64,000 nucleotides of DNA, from positions 1 to 64,000 of the forward strand of contig CAVVDM010000016.1 in the NCBI GenBank assembly GCA_963746885.1, in the 5' to 3' direction. The translations under genes and the position numbers were made by a program. The notes under the pieces are model-generated. The model worked only from the letters and a program-made list of their open reading frames with translations. It did not search any database and was not told where the DNA came from. The DNA is from DATARH01 sp963746885 (GTDB taxonomy: Bacteria; Pseudomonadota; Alphaproteobacteria; ATCC43930; CGMCC-115725). This document shows, in pieces, positions 19,609-28,862 of this stretch (positions are counted from its first letter, which is position 1; every line of letters begins with the position of its first letter).

Positions 19609-21015
19609 GTGGCGACGGGACGCAATCTCTTTGGATTGTCGGCCCAGGCGAAGGCCCGGCTGATCGAGAAGCTGTCGTCGGCGGCCGCAACGCGACTGAC
19701 GGCGACGCGTGCGCCGCCGCCGCAAGCTGCCGGCGGCAGTCGCGACGATGGCCGGCTTGACGTGTCGCAACTCGAGGCCTACCGCGAGATCCGCATCATC
19801 GAGGAGGCGGCGGATTATCTCGGCATCGCCGATCCGTTCTTTCGCGAGCATCAGGGGATCGCCGCCGCCGAGACCCTGATCGGCGATCGCCCCTACATCA
19901 ATTTCGCGTCGTACAATTATATCGGCCTCAACGGCGATCCGCGGATTGCCGACGCGGCAAAAGCGGCGATCGACCGCTATGGCACCTCGGTCTCGGCCAG
20001 CCGCCCGGTCTCCGGCGAGCGCCCGATCCATCGCGAGCTCGAACACGCCCTGGCGCGCATCCACGGTGCCGAGGATAGCGTTGCTCTGGTCGGCGGACAT
20101 TCGACCAACGTCACGGTGATCGGCCATCTGCTGAGCCGCAACGACCTGATCGTCCACGATGCGTTGATCCATAACAGCATCGTGCAGGGCGCCATGCTGT
20201 CGGGGGCGCGGCGCGCGCCGTTCCGCCATCTCGACCCGGAGGCGGCCGATAAGGTGCTGGCCGAGACGCGCGCGCGCCATGGCCATGCGCTGCTCGTCAT
20301 CGAGGGGCATTACAGCATGGACGGCGACGTCCCCGACCTCGCCGCCTTTGTCGCGGTCGCGCGCCGCCACCGCGCCTGGCTGATGGTCGACGAGGCGCAT
20401 GCTGTCGGGGTGCTCGGCGCACGCGGCTTCGGCTCGGCCGAGCGCGCCGGGATCGACCCCGACGAGGTCGACATCTGGATGGGGACGCTCAGCAAGAGCC
20501 TTGTCTCGTGCGGCGGCTACATCGCCGGCCGCAAGGAGCTGATCGACTATCTGAAGCGGATGGCGCCGGGCTTCGTGTTCTCGGTCGGCATGGCGCCGGC
20601 GGCAGCGGCGGCGGCGCTGGCCGCGGTCGAGATCCTCGAAGCCGAGCCGGAGCGGGTCCGCCGCCTGAACGAGCGGGCGGCGCTGTTCCTCAAGCTGGCG
20701 CGCGATGGTGGTCTCGATGTCGGCGGGTCGGTCGGGGCGGCGATCGTGCCGATCATCACCGGCAGTTCGATCACCGCCGGGCGGCTGGCGCAGGCGCTGT
20801 TCCGCCGCGGCATCAACGTCCAGCCGATCCTTTATCCCGCAGTTCCCGAGCGCGCCGCCCGACTGCGCTTTTTCCTGACCGCCGCGCACAGCGAGGCGCA
20901 GGTGCGCGAGACGGTCGACATTCTGCTCGAGGAGTCGCGTGCGGTGGCCGCCGAGCCGACCGACCTTGCCGCCGTGGCGCGCCATCTCGGGCGGCTGATG
21001 CCGTCCTCGACCTAG
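19609..21015 (+). CDS. Alpha-oxoamine synthase (PLP-dependent, SPT/KBL/AONS family)
   Basis: A 468-aa PLP enzyme of the family that condenses an amino acid with an acyl thioester and loses CO2 (serine palmitoyltransferase, AONS, KBL). PLP-binding lysine K296 is in GTLSKSLVSCGGYI; D261-EAH is the cofactor-ring Asp motif (MVDEAHAVGVLG); YNYIGLNGDPR, SRPVSGERPIHRELE and HSTNVTVIGHLL are family blocks. It is longer than BioF (about 390 aa) owing to an N-terminal extension of roughly 60-70 residues, which may dock to the PKS. GTG start 3 bp after the PKS stop, with GGAG inside the PKS end: translationally coupled. Best hypothesis: it releases the polyketide from the ACP as an alpha-amino ketone. 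The amino acid substrate cannot be told. Its stop shares a CTAG with the convergent glycosyltransferase stop. Confidence 0.93.
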   Translation: MATGRNLFGLSAQAKARLIEKLSSAAATRLTATRAPPPQAAGGSRDDGRLDVSQLEAYREIRIIEEAADYLGIADPFFREHQGIAAAETLIGDRPYINFASYNYIGLNGDPRIADAAKAAIDRYGTSVSASRPVSGERPIHRELEHALARIHGAEDSVALVGGHSTNVTVIGHLLSRNDLIVHDALIHNSIVQGAMLSGARRAPFRHLDPEAADKVLAETRARHGHALLVIEGHYSMDGDVPDLAAFVAVARRHRAWLMVDEAHAVGVLGARGFGSAERAGIDPDEVDIWMGTLSKSLVSCGGYIAGRKELIDYLKRMAPGFVFSVGMAPAAAAAALAAVEILEAEPERVRRLNERAALFLKLARDGGLDVGGSVGAAIVPIITGSSITAGRLAQALFRRGINVQPILYPAVPERAARLRFFLTAAHSEAQVRETVDILLEESRAVAAEPTDLAAVARHLGRLMPSST

Positions 21016-22251
21016 CGGCCTCCGCCATCGTCGGCGCGGCCGTTTGCCACCTGCGCGATAAACCGATCGACGATAACGAAATGGGTGCTCCAGCGCGGCG
21101 GCTCCCACCGGGCGAGGCGCGCCAGCTGCGCCGCGCGGCGCGGCGAGCGCGGCGCCGCGTAATCGAGGATCGCCGCGCGCCAAGCCGGGCCGTCGAGCGG
21201 ATCGAAGAATTCGGGTACGCCGTCCCCCGTCTCGCGCAATGCCGGGATGTCGCTGCACAGCGCGGGCACGCCGAGTTCCAGCGCCTCGATCAGCGGGAAG
21301 CCGAAGCCCTCGGCAAAGGACGGCAGCAACATCGCACTGGCGCCTTTGAGCAGCGGTACCATCAGGTCATCGGGCAGCGCGTTGTGTTCGATCACCAGGC
21401 CGCGCAGGCCCGGGCAGCGGTCGAGCATATCGACGACATTCTCGGTCTCCCAGCCGCGCTGCCCCACCAGCACCAGGAGCGGCGTGTCGGTCGCCGAGCT
21501 CGCTCGCCATCTGCCGCCACAGATTGAGCAGCAGGAGATGGTTTTTGCGCGCCTCTATCGTGCTGACATAGACGAAATAAGGCCGGTCGAGCGGCGCCGC
21601 GCCACCGACGGGCGCGGCCGGGAGATCGGCACCGAATGGCGCGATCAGCACCGGCGGCGCGCGCCCGGCGCGATCGAGGTGCGGCTGCAGCGCGTCGCGC
21701 GTTCCGGTTGAATTGACGATTAGCGCATCGGCAAAGCGCGCTGCCGTCTCGATCCGGCGCAGGTGGTTTTCCGCCTGGCCGGGCTTGGCGTATTCGGGGA
21801 ATTCGATCGGGATCAGGTCATGGATCAGGCAGACGAACCGCGCCGCGCTGCGCTCCTTTAGGCGCGCGATCACCCGGCGCTTTTCCAGGTGATGATGCGA
21901 CACCAGTAGATAGAGCGGCGGCGCCGAACCGGTCCCCAGCCGGGCGAGCAGCGTGCGCTCGCGCCCCGCGAGCAGCGCCATGCGGGCTTGGCGCGCGATC
22001 CGGCGCACCTCGCGATCCTGTTGGACCGGGTCGCAGCCGCCGCGCCAGGCGGCGCCGATCGCGGCGACAAATTGCGCGGCGGCGCCGTGCGGCAGCAATG
22101 CGAGCCCGCCGGTCGGAGTCATCGCGGTGAAGCAGCCCGGTGCGTCGCTCGCGATCAAGTGTTCGGCGTAAGCGAGTTCGACGCGGTCGATGCCGGTCGG
22201 CGTTCCCCGCCCGGCGCGCGACAGCAGACGCGACAAGTCGAGCGCAATCAT
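21012..22251 (-). CDS. Glycosyltransferase family 4-like (GT-B), one frameshift
   Basis: A nucleotide-sugar glycosyltransferase of about 412 aa in two frames. The N-terminal part starts at ATG 22251 (ALDLSRLLSRAGRGTPTGIDRVELAYA) and includes FVCLIHDLIPIEFPEY and YFVYVSTIEARKNHLLLLNLW; the C-terminal part has LVGQRGWETENVV, then the GT4 nucleotide-binding signature PSFAEGFGFPLIEALELGVPALCSDIPALRE. The break near 21493 is cured by removing one C (GACCGAC to GACGAC), giving a seamless family match, so it is probably a sequencing error. Convergent with the oxoamine synthase (shared CTAG stop) and 48 bp downstream of the export lipoprotein, with which it probably forms an operon. Might glycosylate an exported polymer or the polyketide product. 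Confidence 0.85.
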
Positions 22252-22299
22252 CGCGACTGGCCGATCATCGGGCGGCTGCAGATCGGCGCGGGATTGTCG

Positions 22300-23454
22300 C
22301 TAGGGCACCGAGCTCTTCACCACGATCCCGGTAATAACCGGCCCGGTCAGCGTATTCAGCAGGGTGAAGAATTTCTGCAATTCGTTCGATTGCGCATTGG
22401 CAACGTAGATGATGTCCTTGTCCTCCAACGGGAACCGCTGCGCGAGAAAATAGGATTTGGCGTCGCGCAGGTCGAGCCGGTACACCACTGGGGTATCGCC
22501 GTTCGGTCCGCTATGTAACTGCGGCCGGCCGAGAGCGTTGACGACGCGCGGCGGCTCGTAGCGGAAGAGGAATACCCCGGCCGGGTCGGAGCGCATGTCC
22601 TGCAGCCCGCCGGCCTTCCCCAGCGCCTCGACGAGCGTCATGTTCTCGGCGCTGAACGGGATCTGCGCGTTGCGGCCGGTCGCCCCGAACACGGTAAAGG
22701 ATTGCGGCAGACGCACCAGCGTCAAGACGTCGCCCGGCTGCGCATAGATGTTCTCGGCCGGGTTCGCGACCAGCATCTCCATCGGGATTGTCGCGGTCAC
22801 GCCGCCGCGCGTCAGCCGCACGAAGGTTTCGTAGATCGGGGCTCTCGCGCCGCCGACCGCCGCGATCACGTCGAGCAACCGATCGCCTTTAACCGACAGC
22901 GGCACCCGCTCGCCGTGCACGACCTCGCCGGTCACCGTGACGCTGTTCGTCAGGCTCTTGGTGACGGTGACGATGACCTGCGGTTGGATTGCCTTACCGG
23001 CGAGGCGGTTCTCGATTTCGCGCTGCACCTCCACGGGCAGACGCCCGGCGACCCGCACGCGCCCGGCAAACGGAACGGTGACCGCGCCGTCGCGGCCGAC
23101 TACCTGTTCCGGAATGGTGACGCTGCGTGACCCGGTCGACAGGTGGTCGGAGGGAGAGGCGCTGAACAGGCCGCCGCCGGCAGCCTCCCAGATCGAGACG
23201 ACGACGCTGTCGCCGACGCCGATCCTGGGCTGCGGCGGGCGGCCATATTTCTTGAACCGTGTGTGAAAGCTCTCGGGCGGTTCGGCGAGCAGCGCGGACA
23301 CGACATTGTCATCGATATCGACCAGGTCGAACCGCGTCTGGTTCTTCTCGACCTCCTGGTGCTCGACATCCCTGACGGTCGGCCCGGCGGTCGGCAACGC
23401 CGCGCATCCTGCCAACAGCAAGGCGAGCAAACCCACAACCGCAAGCGCTTTCAT
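22300..23454 (-). CDS. Polysaccharide biosynthesis/export outer-membrane lipoprotein (Wza/GumB-like)
   Basis: A 384-aa lipoprotein. From ATG 23454 the signal peptide MKALAVVGLLALLLAGC ends in a lipobox LAGC. A Poly_export domain follows (about residues 75-165: GVGDSVVVSIWEA, GRDGAVTVPFAGRVRVAGR), then two SLBB-type repeats (VTVTGEVVHGERVPLSVKGDRLLDVIAAVGG and FTVFGATGRNAQIPFSAENMTLVEALGKAGG) and the family ending DKDIIYVANAQSNELQKFFTLL. It would form the outer-membrane channel of a capsule or exopolysaccharide system. No Wzc kinase, polymerase or flippase is in the window, so the rest must lie elsewhere. The open frame extends upstream of 23454 but the signal peptide fixes the start. Confidence 0.93.
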   Translation of the reverse strand: MKALAVVGLLALLLAGCAALPTAGPTVRDVEHQEVEKNQTRFDLVDIDDNVVSALLAEPPESFHTRFKKYGRPPQPRIGVGDSVVVSIWEAAGGGLFSASPSDHLSTGSRSVTIPEQVVGRDGAVTVPFAGRVRVAGRLPVEVQREIENRLAGKAIQPQVIVTVTKSLTNSVTVTGEVVHGERVPLSVKGDRLLDVIAAVGGARAPIYETFVRLTRGGVTATIPMEMLVANPAENIYAQPGDVLTLVRLPQSFTVFGATGRNAQIPFSAENMTLVEALGKAGGLQDMRSDPAGVFLFRYEPPRVVNALGRPQLHSGPNGDTPVVYRLDLRDAKSYFLAQRFPLEDKDIIYVANAQSNELQKFFTLLNTLTGPVITGIVVKSSVP

Positions 23455-23663
23455 TGCCTCCCGACTCTGGTTGCGCGAGGCCGAGAATGACCTGCTGGGT
23501 ACGACCGTGCCGGCAGCATCCAACGAACATGCCTCTCCGGCTACGGCGGGCCAGTCGTGGGTCTCGCTCGCTAGGCTGAAATTCCCCTGCGCTGCCCGGC
23601 GCGGGCTGGGTGTGGCTCAGCCGGCTACAGCGCGCGCTACCGTGCCGGTTCAATCGCGCCTAG

Positions 23664-24125
23664 TCAAACCACTTGTAGGGCTGTGGCAATCAGGCGCTCG
23701 GCATAAACCCCCATCCAGCCGATCGGGTCGAGCCAGCCCTTCTCGTTGCGCGGCGGCTTGATCGCGCGGATATGCGCATCGGTGATCTCGGAGAGGTCAC
23801 CGATCAGCCGCGGCGGATCGCCCTCGGTCGACCAGAAGAATTGGGTTATCCCGCTCACCTCATGCTTGGCGACGAGACAGTTCGGTGCTCCGCCGGCAGG
23901 GTTGTAAAGGCCGACAGCGGAGTAGCGCTCCTGGTGAGAGACCATCATCACGCCTTCCGTGCCGGGAAAAGCGTATTTCATCGCCGAGAACCAGCGACAC
24001 AGCGCGTTGAGCTCCTGCTCGGTGAATTCGTGTTGGCCCGGCTTCGCATAAGCCGTGCCCTCCGCCGCAGGCCGGCGCGCTCGCACCATCGGCGGAAAAG
24101 GGATGATATTTGTCGTCTCAGACAC
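23664..24125 (-). CDS. Hypothetical protein, about 153 aa
   Basis: Unrecognised. I propose GTG 24125 (VSETTNIIPF), with a G-rich stretch GGGGGC seven bases upstream; the frame is open to 24224, giving 186 aa if an earlier start is used. The body is well-composed soluble protein: EFTEQELNALCRWFSAMKYAF, then a beta-like segment with GAPNCLVAKHEVSGITQFFWS and RLIGDLSEITDAHIRAI. No signal, membrane segment or metal motif. Leftward, upstream of the export lipoprotein by about 210 bp. Confidence 0.6.
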   Translation of the reverse strand: MSETTNIIPFPPMVRARRPAAEGTAYAKPGQHEFTEQELNALCRWFSAMKYAFPGTEGVMMVSHQERYSAVGLYNPAGGAPNCLVAKHEVSGITQFFWSTEGDPPRLIGDLSEITDAHIRAIKPPRNEKGWLDPIGWMGVYAERLIATALQVV

Positions 24126-24420
24126 TTTGCCCCCAAATCCAACCCCGCCGGCAGGCGGGTAGTGGCCCCATCTCTCCTCGCTCTCGGCATCGAAAGGCCG
24201 AACGTCCCCGCCCTGCACTGCCAATGACAGCCAAGCGAACCGAAAGCGCGAGTTGTTGTCGACTACTTTTCGAATTCCGAACCGTTACAGTCCATGGGCA
24301 GGACACGTGCGCAAGAATACAATCGAGCGCCAATTCGGAGTCAATTGAGCCCAGATGGGGGCGAGGCTTTTCGTGCTTGTTGTGCCCTTTCAGCAACAGT
24401 GATAAAAACGCTACATCTTG

Positions 24421-24437
24421 CAAAACCGCTGGTTTTG
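24421..24437. terminator. Possible terminator hairpin downstream of rlpA
   Basis: CAAAACC-GCT-GGTTTTG, a perfect 7-bp stem with a 3-nt loop, 26 bp beyond the rlpA stop. The T-run is inside the stem and followed by TTT on the + strand, so it may work in either direction. The surrounding 238 bp (24225-24462) holds no gene I can support and is AT-richer than average. Confidence 0.45.
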
Positions 24438-24462
24438 TTTGGGGCTTGGAGCAGTCGGCACG

Positions 24463-25065
24463 CTAGTGCGGCGGCTGCGCTGCAGGGGCGACCGGGACGA
24501 TGGCGACCTTCACAATGCCGGCATCTTTCATGTGGAGTTCGTCGGCCGCGCGCGGTGAAAGATCAATCAGCAGCGACCGGCTGACCGGGCCGCGATCGTT
24601 GATTGTCGCGACGATCGACCGGCCGTTGGTCAGGTTCGTCACTTGCACCAGCGAATGCAGCGGCAAGGTGCGGTGCGCGGCGGTGACGTGAACCCGGTCG
24701 AGCCGCTCGCCGCTCGCCGTCTTCCGCCCGACATGCCAGCGGCCATACCACGCGGCAGATCCGACTTCGCGCCGCCCGATTACCCGCAGGGGACCGATAT
24801 ACTGGTCAGGGGGCGCATTGCGGGCAAGTTCTCGCGGAGCGAGCCGATCATGGCGGTGTGTCGCGCGGGCGACTGTCCGGCGCACGCGATGCCATCTGCC
24901 GTGCGCCTTGCTGCCGGCGCTTTCGCCCTTGACGGATTTCGATTTGACGCTTGGCCCCGGGTGGTGATGGTGATGTCCGGAATGGGCCTCTTTCGCCATG
25001 GCCGCGGCCGGTACAACCAGCAGCGCAAGAGAAAGCCCGATGGCCCTTGGCATCTTCATCCGCAT
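24463..25065 (-). CDS. rlpA: RlpA-like septal ring lytic transglycosylase (double-psi beta-barrel)
   Basis: A 200-aa exported protein with a C-terminal RlpA barrel (about residues 100-193): SAAWYGRWHVGRKTASGE, VTAAHRTLPLHSLVQVTNL, then NGRSIVATINDRGP with the catalytic-type Asp (NDRGP), and LLIDLSPRAADEL. The N-terminus is a signal peptide (LSLALLVVPAAAMA) followed by a histidine-rich and lysine-rich linker (SGHHHHHPG, VKSKSVKGESAG), unusual but seen as a low-complexity spacer. It probably cleaves denuded glycan strands in peptidoglycan. No SPOR domain, so septal targeting is unproven. Start at ATG 25065; an alternative ATG lies two codons later. Confidence 0.88.
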   Translation of the reverse strand: MRMKMPRAIGLSLALLVVPAAAMAKEAHSGHHHHHPGPSVKSKSVKGESAGSKAHGRWHRVRRTVARATHRHDRLAPRELARNAPPDQYIGPLRVIGRREVGSAAWYGRWHVGRKTASGERLDRVHVTAAHRTLPLHSLVQVTNLTNGRSIVATINDRGPVSRSLLIDLSPRAADELHMKDAGIVKVAIVPVAPAAQPPH

Positions 25066-25647
25066 CCATCTCCAATTGTGGCAGGGAACTCGGCGTGACA
25101 GGTGGGTAGACGGCGGCGACCGACCTGCGGCCCACGGCGTCGTTCGATAACGGGAGGGCGATTGCCTTTTGTCGCCCCTAGATGCTCGCAGAAACCCAAG
25201 TTGAACACGAGAAGTGCATCCCTACCCTAGTCAGCTACTCGTTGAGCTGTCAACCCGCTCTCGCATGAAACGTCGGGGTTGAATCAAGTCAGAATAAGAT
25301 CTTGTTCGGTGATACTCTATTCATTCTCTCGCTGAATTTCGAAATAATAACGACAGCGTATTCTTTAGACGGGAGAGGCTGAGCAAATCATTTGCTGGTG
25401 TATGTGGTTGCACAGCAGTGCGCCGGTATGGTGGAGGCTCAGACCAACAATTTGTTGCGCGTCGGATCGCCGCAAGTGCCATATCTTGGGGTGGTGTGCG
25501 ATTGTCCGGGCCAAATCTCAAAAAGGCAGCGCTATCTTCGCTGCTCGGGAATATTTTTGGCTCTGGTGTCAACGGGTATTTTTGCGCGATAACCGCCGCT
25601 GTCCGCCGATCGGTTTCGGCGTCGGTTTCACAGGGAAGGGGCTGGCA
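25066..25647. other. Gene-poor interval between divergent genes
   Basis: Divergent region between rlpA (leftward) and the SDR (rightward). AT-rich around 25200-25420. Open frames here have no ribosome-binding sites or family similarity. The GGAAGGGG ribosome-binding site of the SDR is at about 25634-25641. I see no clear promoter pair, tRNA or repeat. Confidence 0.5.
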
Positions 25648-26346
25648 ATGGCCGGACGCGAGCGTGCATTGATCGTCGGGGCGGGGGCGGGGCTGAGCGC
25701 GGCGCTTGCCCGTCGCTGTGCCCGTGACGGCATGGATGTGGTCCTGGCGGCGCGCGATGCGCAAAAGCTCGCCGCCCTCGCGCACGAGACCGGGGCGACT
25801 GCAATCGCCTGCGATGCGACCCGCGCCGAGGAAGTTGAGCGGCTGTTTGCCGCAGTCGACGCCGGCGGTGATCGCCTCGACCTCGTCGTCTACAACGCCA
25901 GTGGGCGGGCGCGCGGCCCGATCGTCGAGCTTGATCCCGCTGCGGTCGACACCGCGATCCGGGTCACCGCGTTCGGCGGGTTTCTCGTGGCGCAGCAGGC
26001 GGCGCAGCGCATGGTGAAGCAGGGGAGCGGCACGATCCTGTTCACCGGCGCCAGCGCCAGCGTCAAGGGCTACCCGCGCTCCTCCTCGTTCGCGATGGGC
26101 AAGTTCGCCTTGCGCGGCTTGGCGCAAAGCCTCGCGCGTGAGTTGCAGCCGCTGAACATCCATGTCGGGCACATCGTCATCGACGGCGGCATCGCGAAGG
26201 CGAGTGACCCGCGCGCCAACGAACGCGGCCCCGATGGGCTGCTCGATCCCGATGCGATCGCCGAAACCTACCTGCAATTGCACCGTCAGCACCGCAGCGC
26301 CTGGGCCTGGGAGATCGAACTGCGCCCCTGGGTCGAGAATTTCTGA
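25648..26346 (+). CDS. SDR-family protein with Phe in place of the catalytic Tyr
   Basis: A 232-aa short-chain dehydrogenase/reductase-fold protein. The Rossmann motif is GAGAGLSAALARRC; the NAG position reads YNASGRA. The active site has FTGASASVKGYPRSSSFAMGKFALRGLAQSLARE: where classical SDRs have YxxxK this has FAMGK, so the acid-base Tyr is Phe. This FAMGKFALRG form recurs, to my memory, in a distinct SDR subgroup ending VIDGGI, so it is likely native and not an error. Start ATG 25648 has a strong GGAAGGGG upstream; the frame is open further upstream without similarity. Substrate unknown; could be a non-redox or non-classical SDR. Confidence 0.87.
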   Translation: MAGRERALIVGAGAGLSAALARRCARDGMDVVLAARDAQKLAALAHETGATAIACDATRAEEVERLFAAVDAGGDRLDLVVYNASGRARGPIVELDPAAVDTAIRVTAFGGFLVAQQAAQRMVKQGSGTILFTGASASVKGYPRSSSFAMGKFALRGLAQSLARELQPLNIHVGHIVIDGGIAKASDPRANERGPDGLLDPDAIAETYLQLHRQHRSAWAWEIELRPWVENF

Positions 26347-26394
26347 GCAGGCAGGCTTTGCTGCGACGGTGCTGGATTTACTTTCTCTCTCTGT

Positions 26395-26592
26395 TTGAGG
26401 TGCGGAGACAAGGTCGCGATCCTCATCGGCGCCATGCTCATTGCCGGCGGCGTCTTACTTGCGGGCACCGGGCGGTGGACATCGGGTTGGGATTTCGGAT
26501 TTGGTCGAGGTTGGCGTTGCGCGTGGCAAGCCGATAGCGAGCCTGTCTGCTTCAAAGAACACAAAACTGCGACAAAGCCGGCAATAGATTGA
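26395..26592 (+). CDS. Possible small membrane protein
   Basis: Up to 65 aa from TTG 26395, or shorter from ATG 26434. One hydrophobic segment, VAILIGAMLIAGGVLLAG, is followed by a Trp-rich soluble tail (RWTSGWDFGFGRGWRCAW). GAGG lies in and after the TTG, so no clean ribosome-binding site. Sits 48 bp after the SDR stop on the same strand. Unknown function and uncertain existence. Confidence 0.35.
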   Translation: MRCGDKVAILIGAMLIAGGVLLAGTGRWTSGWDFGFGRGWRCAWQADSEPVCFKEHKTATKPAID

Positions 26593-26617
26593 CTCCACGA
26601 GCAATGCCGGCTATACG
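26589..26617 (+). promoter_or_regulatory. Sigma-70-type promoter candidate upstream of leuA
   Basis: TTGACT (26589-26594), a 17-bp spacer, then TATACG (26612-26617). The predicted start, about 7 nt on, coincides with the ATG (26625) of a 15-codon ORF, so the transcript would begin at or within a base or two of an AUG, as known for leaderless leader peptides such as trpL of Sinorhizobium. Confidence 0.5.
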
Positions 26618-26624
26618 GGGCAAC

Positions 26625-26672
26625 ATGACCAACGCGTGCAACGAGCTGCGACTTACGATCTCGGCGTCCTAA
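26625..26672 (+). CDS. Candidate 15-aa leader peptide of leuA
   Basis: Short ORF MTNACNELRLTISAS ending in TAA, starting at the predicted +1 of the promoter at 26589-26617 and ending 23 bp before an intrinsic-terminator-like hairpin. It contains two Leu codons and one Ile codon, few for a leucine attenuator, so regulation by leucyl-tRNA supply is a hypothesis. ACGAGC within the ORF (26641-26646) can pair with GCTCGT (26688-26693), giving a possible alternative fold. Confidence 0.35.
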   Translation: MTNACNELRLTISAS

Positions 26673-26695
26673 CCGACGTCGGTGTCCGCTCGTCC

Positions 26696-26715
26696 GTTCC
26701 CGCTCGGGAACTTTT
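26696..26715 (+). terminator. Intrinsic terminator/attenuator candidate in the leuA leader
   Basis: GTTCCC, loop GCTC, GGGAAC, immediately followed by TTTTCTT. The stem is perfect and the T-run is on the leuA-sense strand. Placed 190 bp before the leuA start, it could be an attenuator for leuA or the end of the preceding small transcript. Confidence 0.55.
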
Positions 26716-26905
26716 CTTCGCGCTAGGTCTCATTCATGGCTTCGATGGTATCGGTTTATCGCTGCACGGCGCTGCGGTCGGACTGCCTGCGTCGACTTAG
26801 CACCGGCCGGGGGGAGTGAGCCCGCCGGCCGCGCCGCCATCCGACCATTGCTGCGACCGCCACCATTTACGCTCCGCCCGGCGGTCCGATCCCGGGAGTT
26901 CCACC

Positions 26906-28598
<1,693 letters not shown>

Positions 28599-28640
28599 GC
28601 GGCGCGACGGCAGCCACGCACGCTAAGGGAGTCGTGAAGG

Positions 28641-28853
28641 ATGTTTCTGCTGGTGCAACGAACCGACACGCTTCCGGAAATGCGCGCGATGATCAACACC
28701 GATCATGTCGTCGCCCTGATGCCGGGCGGTGCTACTGGCAGCGGCGGGGCGAAGACGAAGCTTTATTTGGCCAACGGCGACACCTGGGAGATCGCGCTGC
28801 CGTTTACCCGGGCGGCCAGCCTGTTCCGCGAGGAGACCGAGGCCGGCGCGTAG
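28641..28853 (+). CDS. Small hypothetical protein, 70 aa, FlbD-like fold
   Basis: MFLLVQRTDTLPEMRAMINTDHVVALMP, then KTKLYLANGDTWEIALPFTRAASLF. The pattern, a strand giving where a position is specified followed by a residue-rich strand with NGD and a helix, recalls small FlbD-like proteins, but that is a weak resemblance and there is no flagellar context. GAAGG ribosome-binding site just upstream. Follows leuA by 42 bp on the same strand and may be co-transcribed. Confidence 0.6.
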   Translation: MFLLVQRTDTLPEMRAMINTDHVVALMPGGATGSGGAKTKLYLANGDTWEIALPFTRAASLFREETEAGA

Positions 28854-28862
28854 CCGCCGGCC

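Noticed and set aside
18385..21258. Long antisense open frame across the PKS end, oxoamine synthase and glycosyltransferase
   Set aside because: Same GC artefact; no family similarity, and it would run through three recognised genes.
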